Positions 1 through 7,547 of a stretch of DNA of 64,000 nt are shown piece by piece. The notes beneath the pieces are model-generated. The model saw nothing but the letters and a program-made list of their open reading frames with translations. It ran no database searches and had not been told where the DNA came from. A program made the translations under genes and the position numbers. Origin of the DNA: Paucidesulfovibrio sp036541255 (GTDB lineage: Bacteria > Desulfobacterota > Desulfovibrionia > Desulfovibrionales > Desulfovibrionaceae); contig JAZHDD010000040.1 of NCBI GenBank assembly GCA_036541255.1, positions 62,001-126,000 on the forward strand, given 5' to 3'. Each line of letters begins with the position of its first letter. Position 1 is the first letter of the stretch.

Positions 1-620
1 GGGCCGCCGTGTTCTACATTGTGCCCGTGGCCATTGCCCCGGCCATCGAACACTTCGGCGACGTTCTGGCCATCAGCAGCATTACGGGCAAGGATTACGT
101 GAAGGACCCGGGCATCAAGAACACCATGCTCGGCGACGGTCTGGCAACCTCCCTGGCCGCCTGCCTGGGCGGCCCTCCGAACACGACCTATTCCGAGGTT
201 TCCGGCGCTGTGGCTCTGACCCGCGCCTTCAACCCGGCCATCATGACCTGGGCCGCCATCACCGCCATTCTGCTGGCCTTCGTGGGCAAGCTCGGCGGCC
301 TGCTCCAGACCGTGCCCACCCCGGTCATGGGCGGCATCATGATTCTGCTCTTCGGCGCCATCACCACCATCGGCATCAACACCCTGGTACGGGCAGGGCA
401 CGATCTCATGCTGCCCCGCAACATGGCCATCGTGGGCATCATCCTCGTGGTCGGCATTGGCGGCTTGACCGTACCCTTGAGCGGCATGATCAATTTCATC
501 AGCGACGTTTTCGGCGCGGAAGTGACCATGGGCGAACTGCATATGGGCGGCATCGGTCTGGCAGGCATCGTGGGGGTGCTCCTGAATCTGGTTCTCCCCT
601 GCAAAAACTGCAACGAATAG
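1..620 (+). CDS. uraA: Uracil permease, NCS2/UraA family (C-terminal part; 5' end outside window)
   Basis: This is the C-terminal half (about 205 residues) of a uracil:proton symporter of the inner membrane, which imports uracil for salvage. The reading frame is open at the left edge, so the start is missing. Visible family signatures are EHFGD, the substrate-site region with GGPPNTTYSE (UraA has GSTPNTTYGE) and VPTPVMGGIMILL (UraA has IPLPVMGG). Hydrophobic segments alternate with short loops to the end. The protein closes with a short Cys-containing tail (LPCKNCNE). A hairpin terminator follows at once. NCS2 also contains xanthine permeases, but the motifs fit the uracil branch better. Confidence 0.9.
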   Translation, partial: AAVFYIVPVAIAPAIEHFGDVLAISSITGKDYVKDPGIKNTMLGDGLATSLAACLGGPPNTTYSEVSGAVALTRAFNPAIMTWAAITAILLAFVGKLGGLLQTVPTPVMGGIMILLFGAITTIGINTLVRAGHDLMLPRNMAIVGIILVVGIGGLTVPLSGMINFISDVFGAEVTMGELHMGGIGLAGIVGVLLNLVLPCKNCNE

Positions 621-638
621 CCTCAGCGGCATCATAAG

Positions 639-674
639 AAAGCGGTCGGGGGTAAAATTCCCGGCCGCTTTTTC
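639..674 (+). terminator. Rho-independent terminator of the uracil permease gene
   Basis: AAAGCGGTCGGG (639-650) pairs with CCCGGCCGCTTT (660-671) with one G-T wobble. The stem runs into a T tract. It lies 19 bases after the permease stop codon. Confidence 0.8.
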
Positions 675-736
675 GTGCCCCAAAACCTGGCAGGGAAGCG
701 TTTCCCTTCGGAAAGAATTTACGTTATGCCCGCTGC

Positions 737-1498
737 ATGAACACCGTGACCGGACTTGTGCTCACCTACAACGGCGAACGACTCCTGGACGATTGCCTCA
801 AGTCGCTCGATTTCTGCGACGAAATCCTCGTGGTGGATTCCCTCTCCAAGGACCGCACCGTGGACATCGCCAAAGCGCACGGCGCAAGGATCATCGAACG
901 CGCCTGGCCCGGTCCCGTGGACCAGTTCCGCCATGCCCTGGGCAATGTCCATACCGACTGGGTGGTCAGCCTGGACCAGGACGAAATCCTGGACCAGGAG
1001 TTGCGCGCAAACATCATCGCGGCACTGAAGAACGATTCGCTGCCAGGGGATATCGCCGGCTATTGGGTCAACCGTCGCTCCTTCTACTTCAACCGCTTCA
1101 TGAAGCATTCGGGCTGGTATCCGGACAGGCTGCTGCGCGTTTTCCGTACAGGAAAGATGACGGTCTCCGCCTCGGGAGCGCACTACCACTTTACACCGAA
1201 CGGCCCCACCCTGCGCCTGACGGGCGACATCGTGCACTATCCCTACCGCAGTTTCGCCGAACACCTGGATAAGATCAACTCCTACGCCCAGCAGGGCGCA
1301 GACGATCTGCGCGCCAAAGGCAAGCGCGGCGGTCTTTTCCAGGCCATTCTCCACGCCAAGCTGCGCTTCCTGAAGCTCTACGTGCTCAAGCTCGGCCTGC
1401 TGGACGGCCGGGCAGGATTCATCAATGCCTGCGCCGGAGCCTACTACGCCTTCCAAAAGTACATCCGGATCGAGGAAAAAGGCGACTGGGGCAAATGA
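737..1498 (+). CDS. Glycosyltransferase family 2 (LPS core type)
   Basis: A 253-aa GT-A glycosyltransferase related to the WaaE/KdtX-like LPS core enzymes. It probably transfers a sugar from a nucleotide donor to lipid A core or another surface glycan on the cytoplasmic face of the membrane. The N-terminus has the typical opening (GLVLTYNGERLLDDCLKSL, then EILVVDS) and a DxD-like metal/nucleotide site in SLDQDEIL near residue 80. There is no clear Shine-Dalgarno before this ATG. A four-codon mini-ORF (ATG at 726, TGA overlapping the start ATG) may couple translation. The gene stands alone between two terminators. The acceptor sugar cannot be told from sequence. Confidence 0.85.
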   Translation: MNTVTGLVLTYNGERLLDDCLKSLDFCDEILVVDSLSKDRTVDIAKAHGARIIERAWPGPVDQFRHALGNVHTDWVVSLDQDEILDQELRANIIAALKNDSLPGDIAGYWVNRRSFYFNRFMKHSGWYPDRLLRVFRTGKMTVSASGAHYHFTPNGPTLRLTGDIVHYPYRSFAEHLDKINSYAQQGADDLRAKGKRGGLFQAILHAKLRFLKLYVLKLGLLDGRAGFINACAGAYYAFQKYIRIEEKGDWGK

Positions 1499-1501
1499 AT
1501 C

Positions 1502-1523
1502 GGACGGCCCCGAAAGGCCGTCC
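1502..1523. terminator. Hairpin between convergent genes
   Basis: GGACGGCC / GGCCGTCC with a CCGAAA loop, lying between the stops at 1498 (+) and 1536 (-). The T tract is poor, so its strength as a terminator is uncertain. Confidence 0.55.
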
Positions 1524-1535
1524 CGTTCTGCTGTG

Positions 1536-2063
1536 CTAATTGCGAAACGCCTTGAACAGCGTGCCCGTGCCCTGCAGCATGGCCGCATTGGCGCAGACAT
1601 CAAAGATGTCGGCATCGCTCCACCCTGCAGATCTGACCTTGGCCACGTCCGCATCACCAACCTCTTCCGGCCGGTCAATCACCTTGCGCACCAGACGCAG
1701 CATGTCCAACTCCCGCTCATCAAAAGGAAAATCGTCCAGATTACCGTCCAACTCGCTCTGAAGCATTTCTATCTGTGCAGGCAGCATGCCTGCCGCCTGC
1801 AACAGCCCGGCATTGAAGTCCACGCAGTAGTCATAACCGAATCGTGAAGCCGCCATGTAGCGGGCAGCAGCCAAAAGGGGAAACTCCAAACGGGAGTGGC
1901 CCATGTAATATTTGAGGACTTCCATCTGGGCATGCTGCAAACCCGGGCTGATGCTGAACATCTGCATTGGCTCCGGAATTCCCACCTGGGGAGGGAAAGC
2001 ATCATAGACATCCTTGACCGTCCCTTGGGCCTCTGTCGGTGCGATATGCTTCAACTTGAACAT
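1536..2063 (-). CDS. Carboxymuconolactone decarboxylase / AhpD-like protein
   Basis: A 175-aa all-helical protein of the CMD/AhpD superfamily. Many members are alkylhydroperoxidases or thiol-based detoxifying enzymes. The family core is seen in residues 45-80, but where AhpD has C-x-x-C this protein has YCVDFN, so only one cysteine remains. Classical two-thiol peroxidase chemistry is therefore doubtful. It starts 57 bases after the NemR-like regulator, with a good ribosome site (AAGGAGTCTGTC-ATG), so the two form an operon. By context it probably acts in a reactive-electrophile or oxidant response. The substrate is unknown. Confidence 0.75.
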   Translation of the reverse strand: MFKLKHIAPTEAQGTVKDVYDAFPPQVGIPEPMQMFSISPGLQHAQMEVLKYYMGHSRLEFPLLAAARYMAASRFGYDYCVDFNAGLLQAAGMLPAQIEMLQSELDGNLDDFPFDERELDMLRLVRKVIDRPEEVGDADVAKVRSAGWSDADIFDVCANAAMLQGTGTLFKAFRN

Positions 2064-2120
2064 GACAGACTCCTTTTTGTGATTATCCGAGACAGACTCA
2101 AACTGACCCCGGCTCGAAAG

Positions 2121-2702
2121 TCAGGGCACAAGCAGCAACTCGAAGCTGATGCGCACAAAAATATCCAATGGCTCGCGATTCTTGGTCACTTTCATGCGCA
2201 TAATCGCGCCTTCCCAAGAGGCGAACATAAACCGGGCGGCTTCCTGCGGGTCCAGCTGCTCCGAAAGTTCGCCCTGGATGCGCGCCTGTTCCAGGACCAA
2301 GGCAATGACGCCGATGAAACGTTCGTGCAGTTCCTGCAATGTTTCTCGAAATTGCGGGCTGAGATCGGCCATTTCCTGAGATAGATTGCCGATGGGGCAC
2401 CCCCGGCTGTAGCCCTGCTCCGCGAACCGGTCATGGCACCAGACAAAGAATTCCCGTAGCCGAGACAAAGGGGTCCCGTTTTCCGCAAACAGAATGCTTC
2501 TTGCCGCCGTCCCCATGCGCTCAGCCAAATGACGCGCTACGGCAATTCCCAGGGCCTCCTTGTTGGGGAAATAATAATAAAACGACCCCTTGGGGATCTG
2601 AGCTACTTCAAGAATCTCCCGAAGCCCCGTATTGTTGAATCCTTTGCCGTGAATGATGTCCGCCGCGACGTTCAGGATATGCTCTCGTGTTTCATTGTTC
2701 AT
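2121..2702 (-). CDS. TetR-family repressor, NemR-like
   Basis: A 193-aa transcription regulator. The N-terminal TetR helix-turn-helix is clear (TGLREILEVAQIPKGSFYYY then FPNKEAL). The C-terminal ligand domain keeps YSRGCPIGNLSQEM, which lines up with the segment holding redox-sensing Cys106 of E. coli NemR (SGCLTVKLSAEV), so thiol sensing of electrophiles or HOCl is plausible. I chose ATG 2702 (MNNETREH) because the upstream extension is not family-like and would run through the operator. No Shine-Dalgarno precedes this ATG, and the best -10 lies 6 bases upstream, which implies a leaderless mRNA. The gene is probably autorepressed through the palindrome at 2713-2727 and co-transcribed with the CMD-like gene. 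Confidence 0.85.
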   Translation of the reverse strand: MNNETREHILNVAADIIHGKGFNNTGLREILEVAQIPKGSFYYYFPNKEALGIAVARHLAERMGTAARSILFAENGTPLSRLREFFVWCHDRFAEQGYSRGCPIGNLSQEMADLSPQFRETLQELHERFIGVIALVLEQARIQGELSEQLDPQEAARFMFASWEGAIMRMKVTKNREPLDIFVRISFELLLVP

Positions 2703-2708
2703 ACGTTT

Positions 2709-2737
2709 ATAGTAGACCGGTCGTCTAGTTAGTGCAA
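2709..2737 (-). promoter_or_regulatory. Promoter and TetR-type operator of the NemR-like gene
   Basis: On the minus strand, -35 TTGCAC (2732-2737) and -10 TACTAT (2709-2714) are 17 bases apart. The 15-base palindrome TAGACCGGTCGTCTA (2713-2727) fills most of the spacer and touches the -10. TAGAC half-sites match known NemR-type operators. Bound repressor would block RNA polymerase directly. Confidence 0.7.
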
Positions 2738-2765
2738 GGTTTTTTATAATTATCGCGGAAAACAA

Positions 2766-3147
2766 TAAAAATTTTTAAATTAAGGACGGTTAAGCAATAC
2801 AGAAACCAATCATTTGTCTTTGCTCTCAGTCTTTTCCATCTACAAACCTGCAACCTTGCCGACAACCAAGACAAGCCTTGGCGCTTATCCTTCCTTCACC
2901 ATGGAAACCTGCCAGATCGGCATGGCAGAGCAAGGTGACAGCGACCGGCCCCCATGCTCAGGACAGAGCAAAACGGCACACGGGACACGAAATGGGACAT
3001 TTTTTGAATGGTGCGCTTGACATCTATGGGGCTGTAAGAAATGAACGCCCTCGGATTCAGCTCTTGGCCAACGCCAACCCGAGGCCACGGACTTGCACTG
3101 AAAAAAAAGGCCCGGCAGAAGCCAAGACGTTTTCCATAAATGTTGAT
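2766..3147. other. Gene-poor stretch, no supported gene
   Basis: The start is very AT-rich (2740-2790). Short open frames occur on both strands (for example 2885-3088 minus) but none has a ribosome site or recognisable domain. I see no RNA gene. It forms the left part of a low-gene-density segment that interrupts otherwise compact DNA. Confidence 0.5.
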
Positions 3148-3190
3148 AATTCAGAGCCCCCTAGCAAACGCTGGGGGGCTCTGAATTTTC
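3148..3190. terminator. Long near-perfect hairpin
   Basis: Fourteen perfect base pairs (3148-3161 with 3174-3187) are extended by TAGC/GCTG to about 18 pairs closing an AAAC loop, followed by TTTTC. It could be a bidirectional terminator. The length and the symmetrical AT-rich ends would also suit a palindromic repeat left by a mobile element. Confidence 0.5.
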
Positions 3191-3342
3191 TAACAACGTG
3201 AAGCGCTTGGCTTCCGGTTTCCGGGAACGCAGGATTAGGGAGTACATGCGAGAGCGAAATAATAGTGCTAGTGCTGGATGATTAGACCCGCCAGCGCTTT
3301 GATGCGCTCGTGGAGAGGTAACACAGCCTCCCCCGCACCTTT

Positions 3343-3927
3343 TTAGGCATAGCGATTTCGTATTTCTACAGCTAAGTCCTTTATGGCATTGAATGACCAT
3401 TGGTAGGAAAAATGATTTTCTACTCGGACATCAACGGTGGTTCCTTGGTGGCTTACGGTCGTGAAAATTCCTTTTTCAAGCTCTTTTCCATAGAGTTTTG
3501 ACAGGTGTTTTATTGCCGACGCGCCGTGCGCCAAAATGATCTTTGGTTGTATCGTCTCTATGAGATAATCGAATAGCGCCGTGTCCCTGTATGTTGCCTT
3601 TAACTCATTTTCACGGACAGATGGGAAAGGGAAAATATTCGTCTCCAACACCCTTAGTGGATTTGAATATTCAAAAAACAGCTCGATTCTCTTTCTTGTT
3701 GGGCTAAATTTTCCATGGCGTTCTAAATAACTTGTTATCCAAGATTCTTTATCACACCCATCTTGTGGAGACCAATAGTCCCAGAAGCTGGTGGTCGTTG
3801 CTGGATTTATGCCTACCAAAAAAATATCGCAACCAAAGGGAGAGCCTTCGCATAAAAAAGGACGCGCCTCAGGATCATGTCTTGTAAGCTCTTTGAGCTT
3901 ACGGTCAAATATGTTCATATCTTTCAT
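3343..3927 (-). CDS. Uracil-DNA-glycosylase-superfamily-like protein
   Basis: A 194-aa protein whose early motif FLVGINPATT resembles the G-x-N-P water-activating motif of the UDG fold. A later ILAHGASAIKHL segment resembles the G-x-S/H region before the DNA-intercalation loop. This suggests a base-excision or DNA-binding enzyme, but the match is by motif only. Base composition is clearly more AT-rich than all neighbours, codon use differs, and it lies in a gene-poor segment beside a broken gene, so it was probably acquired by transfer. The first ATG (3927) was kept; a second (3918) is possible and neither has a strong ribosome site. Confidence 0.55.
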   Translation of the reverse strand: MKDMNIFDRKLKELTRHDPEARPFLCEGSPFGCDIFLVGINPATTTSFWDYWSPQDGCDKESWITSYLERHGKFSPTRKRIELFFEYSNPLRVLETNIFPFPSVRENELKATYRDTALFDYLIETIQPKIILAHGASAIKHLSKLYGKELEKGIFTTVSHQGTTVDVRVENHFSYQWSFNAIKDLAVEIRNRYA

Positions 3928-4046
3928 CTGTCACGAGTTGTTTAGTATTTTGTTGCTTTAGGGGATAAGTCTTTCGATCACTAGCTAGTATTCTTACCGC
4001 CCCATCTTCATCAAGGCCGCCAACCGTTCCCATGTTGCAGGTTGAA

Positions 4047-4195
4047 CTACTGGGCGACCGCATCGGCATATCGCCTTGCCATGCCTGGGCGATCTGGATC
4101 CGGCGGGAAGGGGGCCACGGTGCGGCCAGTGCGTAGGTCTTTGACTATGGCACCGTCTGCGCCGTCGCACTTGGCCTGGAATCGGTTGGTAGGAC
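4047..4195 (-). pseudogene. Truncated C-terminal gene fragment
   Basis: This frame is open for about 49 codons with no start codon and an in-frame stop just upstream. Its translation looks like a natural protein end (NRFQAKCDGADGAIVKDL, then RTGRTVAPFPP and a helical YADAVAQ terminus), with GC-rich third positions on this strand. I do not recognise the family. A plausible reading is the remnant of a gene cut when the neighbouring AT-rich segment was inserted. A longer frame in another phase (3994-4197) is less protein-like. Confidence 0.4.
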
Positions 4196-4293
4196 ATTAG
4201 TTAATGTTACTGATGCGAACAGGTTGAAGCAACTGCGAATACCGACTTTTCGCGGGAACGCCCAATCTGGGAAAATATTTTACCCATAAGAAG
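4196..4293. other. Spacer between gene remnant and his operon terminator
   Basis: No open frame, promoter or repeat that I can support. Confidence 0.4.
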
Positions 4294-4325
4294 AACCCCC
4301 TATTCACCAAAAGGAACAGGGGGTT
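4294..4325 (-). terminator. Terminator downstream of hisA
   Basis: AACCCCCTATTC / GGAACAGGGGGTT forms a stem of about 11-12 pairs. Read on the minus strand it ends in TTCTTCTT. It lies about 85 bases beyond the hisA stop and closes the long minus-strand block. Confidence 0.75.
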
Positions 4326-4408
4326 ACGTTTGATTTCAGGCGTTTTCGTCAACATTTATGGAAAACGTCTTGGGCAGAAGCCGGGCCTTTTCTATTATGC
4401 GGAAGAAA

Positions 4409-5140
4409 TCAGTTCAGGCTGTCAATCCAGGCCAGGGCAGCATCCACGTCCAGCGTGCCCGTGTATATTGCACGTCCGGAAATGGCCCCTTCCAGCCCTT
4501 TGGCGCAAAGCGGCAAAAGCTGTTTGAGATCATCCAGGGTATGTACGCCGCCAGCAGCGATGACAGGCAGGTTCGTCCTGTCGCAAAGCGCTTCCAGAGC
4601 CTGGAAATTCACGCCAGTCTGCATGCCGTCGCGGGCAATGTCCGTATAGATGATAAAGGCGGCGCCCGCCTCTTCCATGCGCGGCAGCACGTCGAAGATG
4701 TGCATGCCAGCATCTGCCACCCAACCCTTGGTCTTGAGCTGGCCATTGACCGCGTCCAGTGACACGCCCACCTGCCCGGACAGCGCAGCGCAAAGTTCGG
4801 CAAAGAGCTCGGGCTGCTCCAGAGCCACGGTGCCGATGATCAAACGCCGCACTCCTGCATCCACGTAGGCCCTGGCGGTTTCCAGATCACGAATACCGCC
4901 GCCGAGCTGTACGGGGATGTTGATCCTGGAACATATTTCGCGGATCAGTTCCGCATTCCGGGGACGGCCGGAAAACGCGCCGTCCAGATCCACCACATGC
5001 AGATAGCGACAGCCTTTTTCCGCCCACAACTCGGCCATGGCGACCGGGTCAGGCGAAAACACCGTGACCTGATCCTCCTTGCCCTGGGAAAGACGGACGC
5101 ATTTGCCGTCCTTCAAATCTACCGCAGGGAACAAAATCAC
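4409..5140 (-). CDS. hisA: Phosphoribosylformimino-5-aminoimidazole carboxamide ribotide isomerase
   Basis: HisA (243 aa) is a cytoplasmic TIM-barrel isomerase that converts ProFAR to PRFAR in histidine synthesis. Family motifs are LFPAVDLKDGKCVRL with the first catalytic Asp, LGGGIRDLE, SLDAVNGQL with the second Asp, YTDIARDGMQTG and the phosphate-binding AAGGVHTLDDL. I start at GTG 5140, because the residues encoded upstream are not HisA-like and the GTGA overlaps the TGA of the lipoprotein gene by four bases, which is typical translational coupling. It is the last gene of the block. Only hisB and hisA of the pathway are in this window. Confidence 0.95.
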   Translation of the reverse strand: MILFPAVDLKDGKCVRLSQGKEDQVTVFSPDPVAMAELWAEKGCRYLHVVDLDGAFSGRPRNAELIREICSRINIPVQLGGGIRDLETARAYVDAGVRRLIIGTVALEQPELFAELCAALSGQVGVSLDAVNGQLKTKGWVADAGMHIFDVLPRMEEAGAAFIIYTDIARDGMQTGVNFQALEALCDRTNLPVIAAGGVHTLDDLKQLLPLCAKGLEGAISGRAIYTGTLDVDAALAWIDSLN

Positions 5141-5781
5141 AGGCCAAGCTCCAGAAGCATCTTTTCCAAACCTTCGCGAGCCAGCTCCGAAGCCGTGATC
5201 CACTTGCCGCCACGGTCCACGAACTTTCCGGCATTGCCCAGGTCTGAAGAAAGGTCACGCTGGGTCTCATCGAAATGACGACGAGCCAACAGGGATTCGT
5301 TTTTCACATCCACAATGTACAGGTCCATGACCACGCCTGCGGGATTTTCCACGCCCCATTCGCTGCCCTGGCGCTCTTTCCAATAGAGCAACTGCGGAAC
5401 AATGAGATAGTCGACCTTCATGCACTTGCCCACATTGACCCAATACTGCCGGGCCGTGATGCGTGAGGCACCCTTGTTTTCAAAGGTGATGATCTCCTGG
5501 CATTGCCGGGTATTGGCCGGAGGGGTCAAACCGTTCACACCGTGGGAGGCCAGCAGTTGCATCATGGTTTGGTCCAGTTCGAAGAGCACTTCCCGCTCCA
5601 CTTCCTTGCCTTCCATGGGCAGATAACCGGCCATAAGCTGCCAATTGTATTTGGGATGCGTCATGCCGGCAACGGCATAGACGCCGTCGGGCCGGCTGAT
5701 GGGCGGTACTTGATGTTCGGCGCATCCGCTGAACAGGACAGCGGCCAGAAGAACGAACAAGATGGAGAGGCGGCGTTTCAT
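5137..5781 (-). CDS. Putative lipoprotein between hisB and hisA
   Basis: A 214-aa protein with a lipoprotein signal peptide (MKRRLSILFVLLAAVLFSGC, lipobox FSGC, acylated Cys at residue 20). The mature part holds conserved-looking stretches (PKYNWQLMAGYLP, VDYLIVPQLLYWKERQG, VVMDLYIVDVKN, LLARRHFDET) that recall outer-membrane-associated lipoproteins of unknown role. Its start overlaps the hisB stop by one base and its end overlaps the hisA GTG, so it is firmly embedded in the his operon although an envelope lipoprotein has no obvious part in histidine synthesis. Function unknown. Confidence 0.75.
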   Translation of the reverse strand: MKRRLSILFVLLAAVLFSGCAEHQVPPISRPDGVYAVAGMTHPKYNWQLMAGYLPMEGKEVEREVLFELDQTMMQLLASHGVNGLTPPANTRQCQEIITFENKGASRITARQYWVNVGKCMKVDYLIVPQLLYWKERQGSEWGVENPAGVVMDLYIVDVKNESLLARRHFDETQRDLSSDLGNAGKFVDRGGKWITASELAREGLEKMLLELGL

Positions 5782-6368
5782 CAGTCCAGACTCCCTTTGG
5801 TGCTGCTCACACCTTCGCGACCCAACCGGACGGCGTGCTTCAACGCAAGCCCGGCAGCCTTGAAGGCGGCTTCCAGCAGATGGTGGCCATTGAGGCCGTA
5901 TTCATAGCGAATATGCAGATTCATACCGGCCCGAAAGGCAAACGACTTGAAAAATTCGCGCCAGAGATCCTTTTCCTCCCCTGCAATCAGGGCAGGAAGC
6001 AGATCGTCGGAATACACAAGAAAAGCGCGACCCGAAAGATCGACCACGACTTCGGCCAAGGCCTCGTCCATGGGCACCTTGGCCCATCCGATACGCTCCA
6101 CGCCCTTTTTGTCGCCAAGCGACTCGGCCAATGCCTGGCCAAGACACAATCCGACATCCTCGAGACTGTGGTGTGCATCGATCTCCAAATCGCCCCGGCA
6201 TTCCAGTTCCAGGTCAAACCCGGCCCAGAACGTCAACAATGTCAACATATGATCGGCAAACGCAAAGCCGGTGCGCACGTCGGCGCGCCCGGTCCCATCC
6301 AGCGCCAAACGAAGCCGGATATCCGTTTCCTTGGTGGTTCTCTTCAATTCTGCTTCACGCTTGCTCAT
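5781..6368 (-). CDS. hisB: Imidazoleglycerol-phosphate dehydratase
   Basis: Monofunctional HisB (195 aa, the usual length), a Mn-dependent dehydratase that makes imidazole acetol phosphate in histidine synthesis. Metal-binding motifs are present: FADHMLTLL, DAHHSLEDVG (HHxxED) and NGHHLLEAAFK. I chose ATG 6368 (MSKREAEL) because GGAAG lies at proper spacing; a second ATG six bases upstream is too close to it. It follows tatC by 66 bases and overlaps the lipoprotein gene. Confidence 0.95.
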   Translation of the reverse strand: MSKREAELKRTTKETDIRLRLALDGTGRADVRTGFAFADHMLTLLTFWAGFDLELECRGDLEIDAHHSLEDVGLCLGQALAESLGDKKGVERIGWAKVPMDEALAEVVVDLSGRAFLVYSDDLLPALIAGEEKDLWREFFKSFAFRAGMNLHIRYEYGLNGHHLLEAAFKAAGLALKHAVRLGREGVSSTKGSLD

Positions 6369-6434
6369 ACGCATCTTCCTTTTGCGTGTGTATCGAATAA
6401 CCGGAGAAAAGAAAACCTCACGAAACAACGGTTT

Positions 6435-7547
6435 TTAGGAGGCTTCGCCCTCACCGCCTGCAGCTGCTGCCTCGGCTTCGGCCGCAGCCTCTTCCTCGGC
6501 GAGCTGTTTCTTGGATTTCTTGCCGAAGACATACGCGACCCACACGCCCACTTCATAGAGCACCACGAGTGGGATAGCCATGAGCGACTGAGTGAACGGA
6601 TCCGGAGGCGTCAAAACGGCCGCCAGGATGAACGCCACGAGAATGGCATACTTACGATAGCGGCGCAGGCCTTTGTGCGTGACCAGTCCCAGTCGGGCCA
6701 GGAAGAATATGAATACGGGCAGTTCAAATACCAAGCCGAAAGCGATGAGCAGTTTCAAGGAAAAGCCCAAATACTCCGAAAGTTTCGGAGTAAACGAAAT
6801 CATGTCGGAGGTGTAACTGGCAAAGAACTCGAACCCAAAGGGGAAGACGATGAAATAACCGAACAGGCCGCCTGACACGAAGAACAAGGCGGAAATCAAC
6901 GCAATGGGAGCAACCCAGCGCCGCTCATGGGAATACAGACCGGGTGCCACGAATCCCCAGAGTTGATAAAACAGGTACGGACTCATCAGGAAGAAACCCG
7001 CAACCATGCCCACCTTGACGTGGGCGAAGAACGCTTCAGGAGGATAGGTGTAGATGAACTGCCCCTGATGCAGCACTACCTTGACCATGGACTGCTGAAG
7101 GGAGTCAAAAAAAAGACCAAGTTGGTCCATGTACGGAAAGTCCGTGCCGGCGAGTCCCTGGGCAACAGCAGCCTGAAACTTGGGGAAAAAGTCCGCGGGC
7201 AGCGACGTGGTTTCCGGCGCGACCTTGGTCAGCGCCGTGACCATGGGCTTCATCAGAATGTCGAAAAGTTGCTCGGCAAAGGGATAGCAGATGAGAAAAC
7301 CCGCAATAACGCCCAAAACGCATCGTACCAGCCGCTTGCGCAGCTCCAGCAGATGCTCCATGAGCGTCATGCGGCCTTCACCCTCGGCAGGTTCCTCTAC
7401 CGGTTCTTCTTCGCCGGAAAGGGAAGGGTCCTCGTCGCCCACGGCAGGAACGCCTCCCTCTACGACCGCGAGATCATCCGAGGGCTGAGTTTGCGAGTCC
7501 TGCGGAGTGACGGCATCATCTTTGGGGGTGCCGTTGTCAGGGCTCAT
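6435..7547 (-). CDS. tatC: Sec-independent protein translocase TatC
   Basis: TatC (370 aa) is the multi-spanning receptor for twin-arginine signal peptides in the inner membrane. After an acidic, disordered N-terminal extension of about 60 residues the family core begins at MTLMEHLLELRKRL. It continues with SPYLFYQLWGFVAPGL, the FEFFASY region and LTPPDPFTQ near the last membrane segments. It is longer than usual TatC (about 250 aa) because of that extension, a longer first periplasmic loop (about residues 105-165) and an Ala/Glu-rich C-terminal tail after KKSKK. It overlaps tatB by four bases. Tat export matters in sulfate reducers because many periplasmic metalloenzymes use it. Confidence 0.93.
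   Translation of the reverse strand: MSPDNGTPKDDAVTPQDSQTQPSDDLAVVEGGVPAVGDEDPSLSGEEEPVEEPAEGEGRMTLMEHLLELRKRLVRCVLGVIAGFLICYPFAEQLFDILMKPMVTALTKVAPETTSLPADFFPKFQAAVAQGLAGTDFPYMDQLGLFFDSLQQSMVKVVLHQGQFIYTYPPEAFFAHVKVGMVAGFFLMSPYLFYQLWGFVAPGLYSHERRWVAPIALISALFFVSGGLFGYFIVFPFGFEFFASYTSDMISFTPKLSEYLGFSLKLLIAFGLVFELPVFIFFLARLGLVTHKGLRRYRKYAILVAFILAAVLTPPDPFTQSLMAIPLVVLYEVGVWVAYVFGKKSKKQLAEEEAAAEAEAAAAGGEGEAS

Noticed and set aside
2885..3088. A 67-codon minus-strand ORF in the gap after the TetR gene
   Set aside because: No ribosome site, Cys/His-rich random-looking sequence, and no recognisable relation to a known protein.
3994..4197. A 67-codon minus-strand ORF with a start codon
   Set aside because: Arg/Pro/His-rich out-of-frame reading; the phase ending at 4047 gives a more protein-like chain although it has no start.
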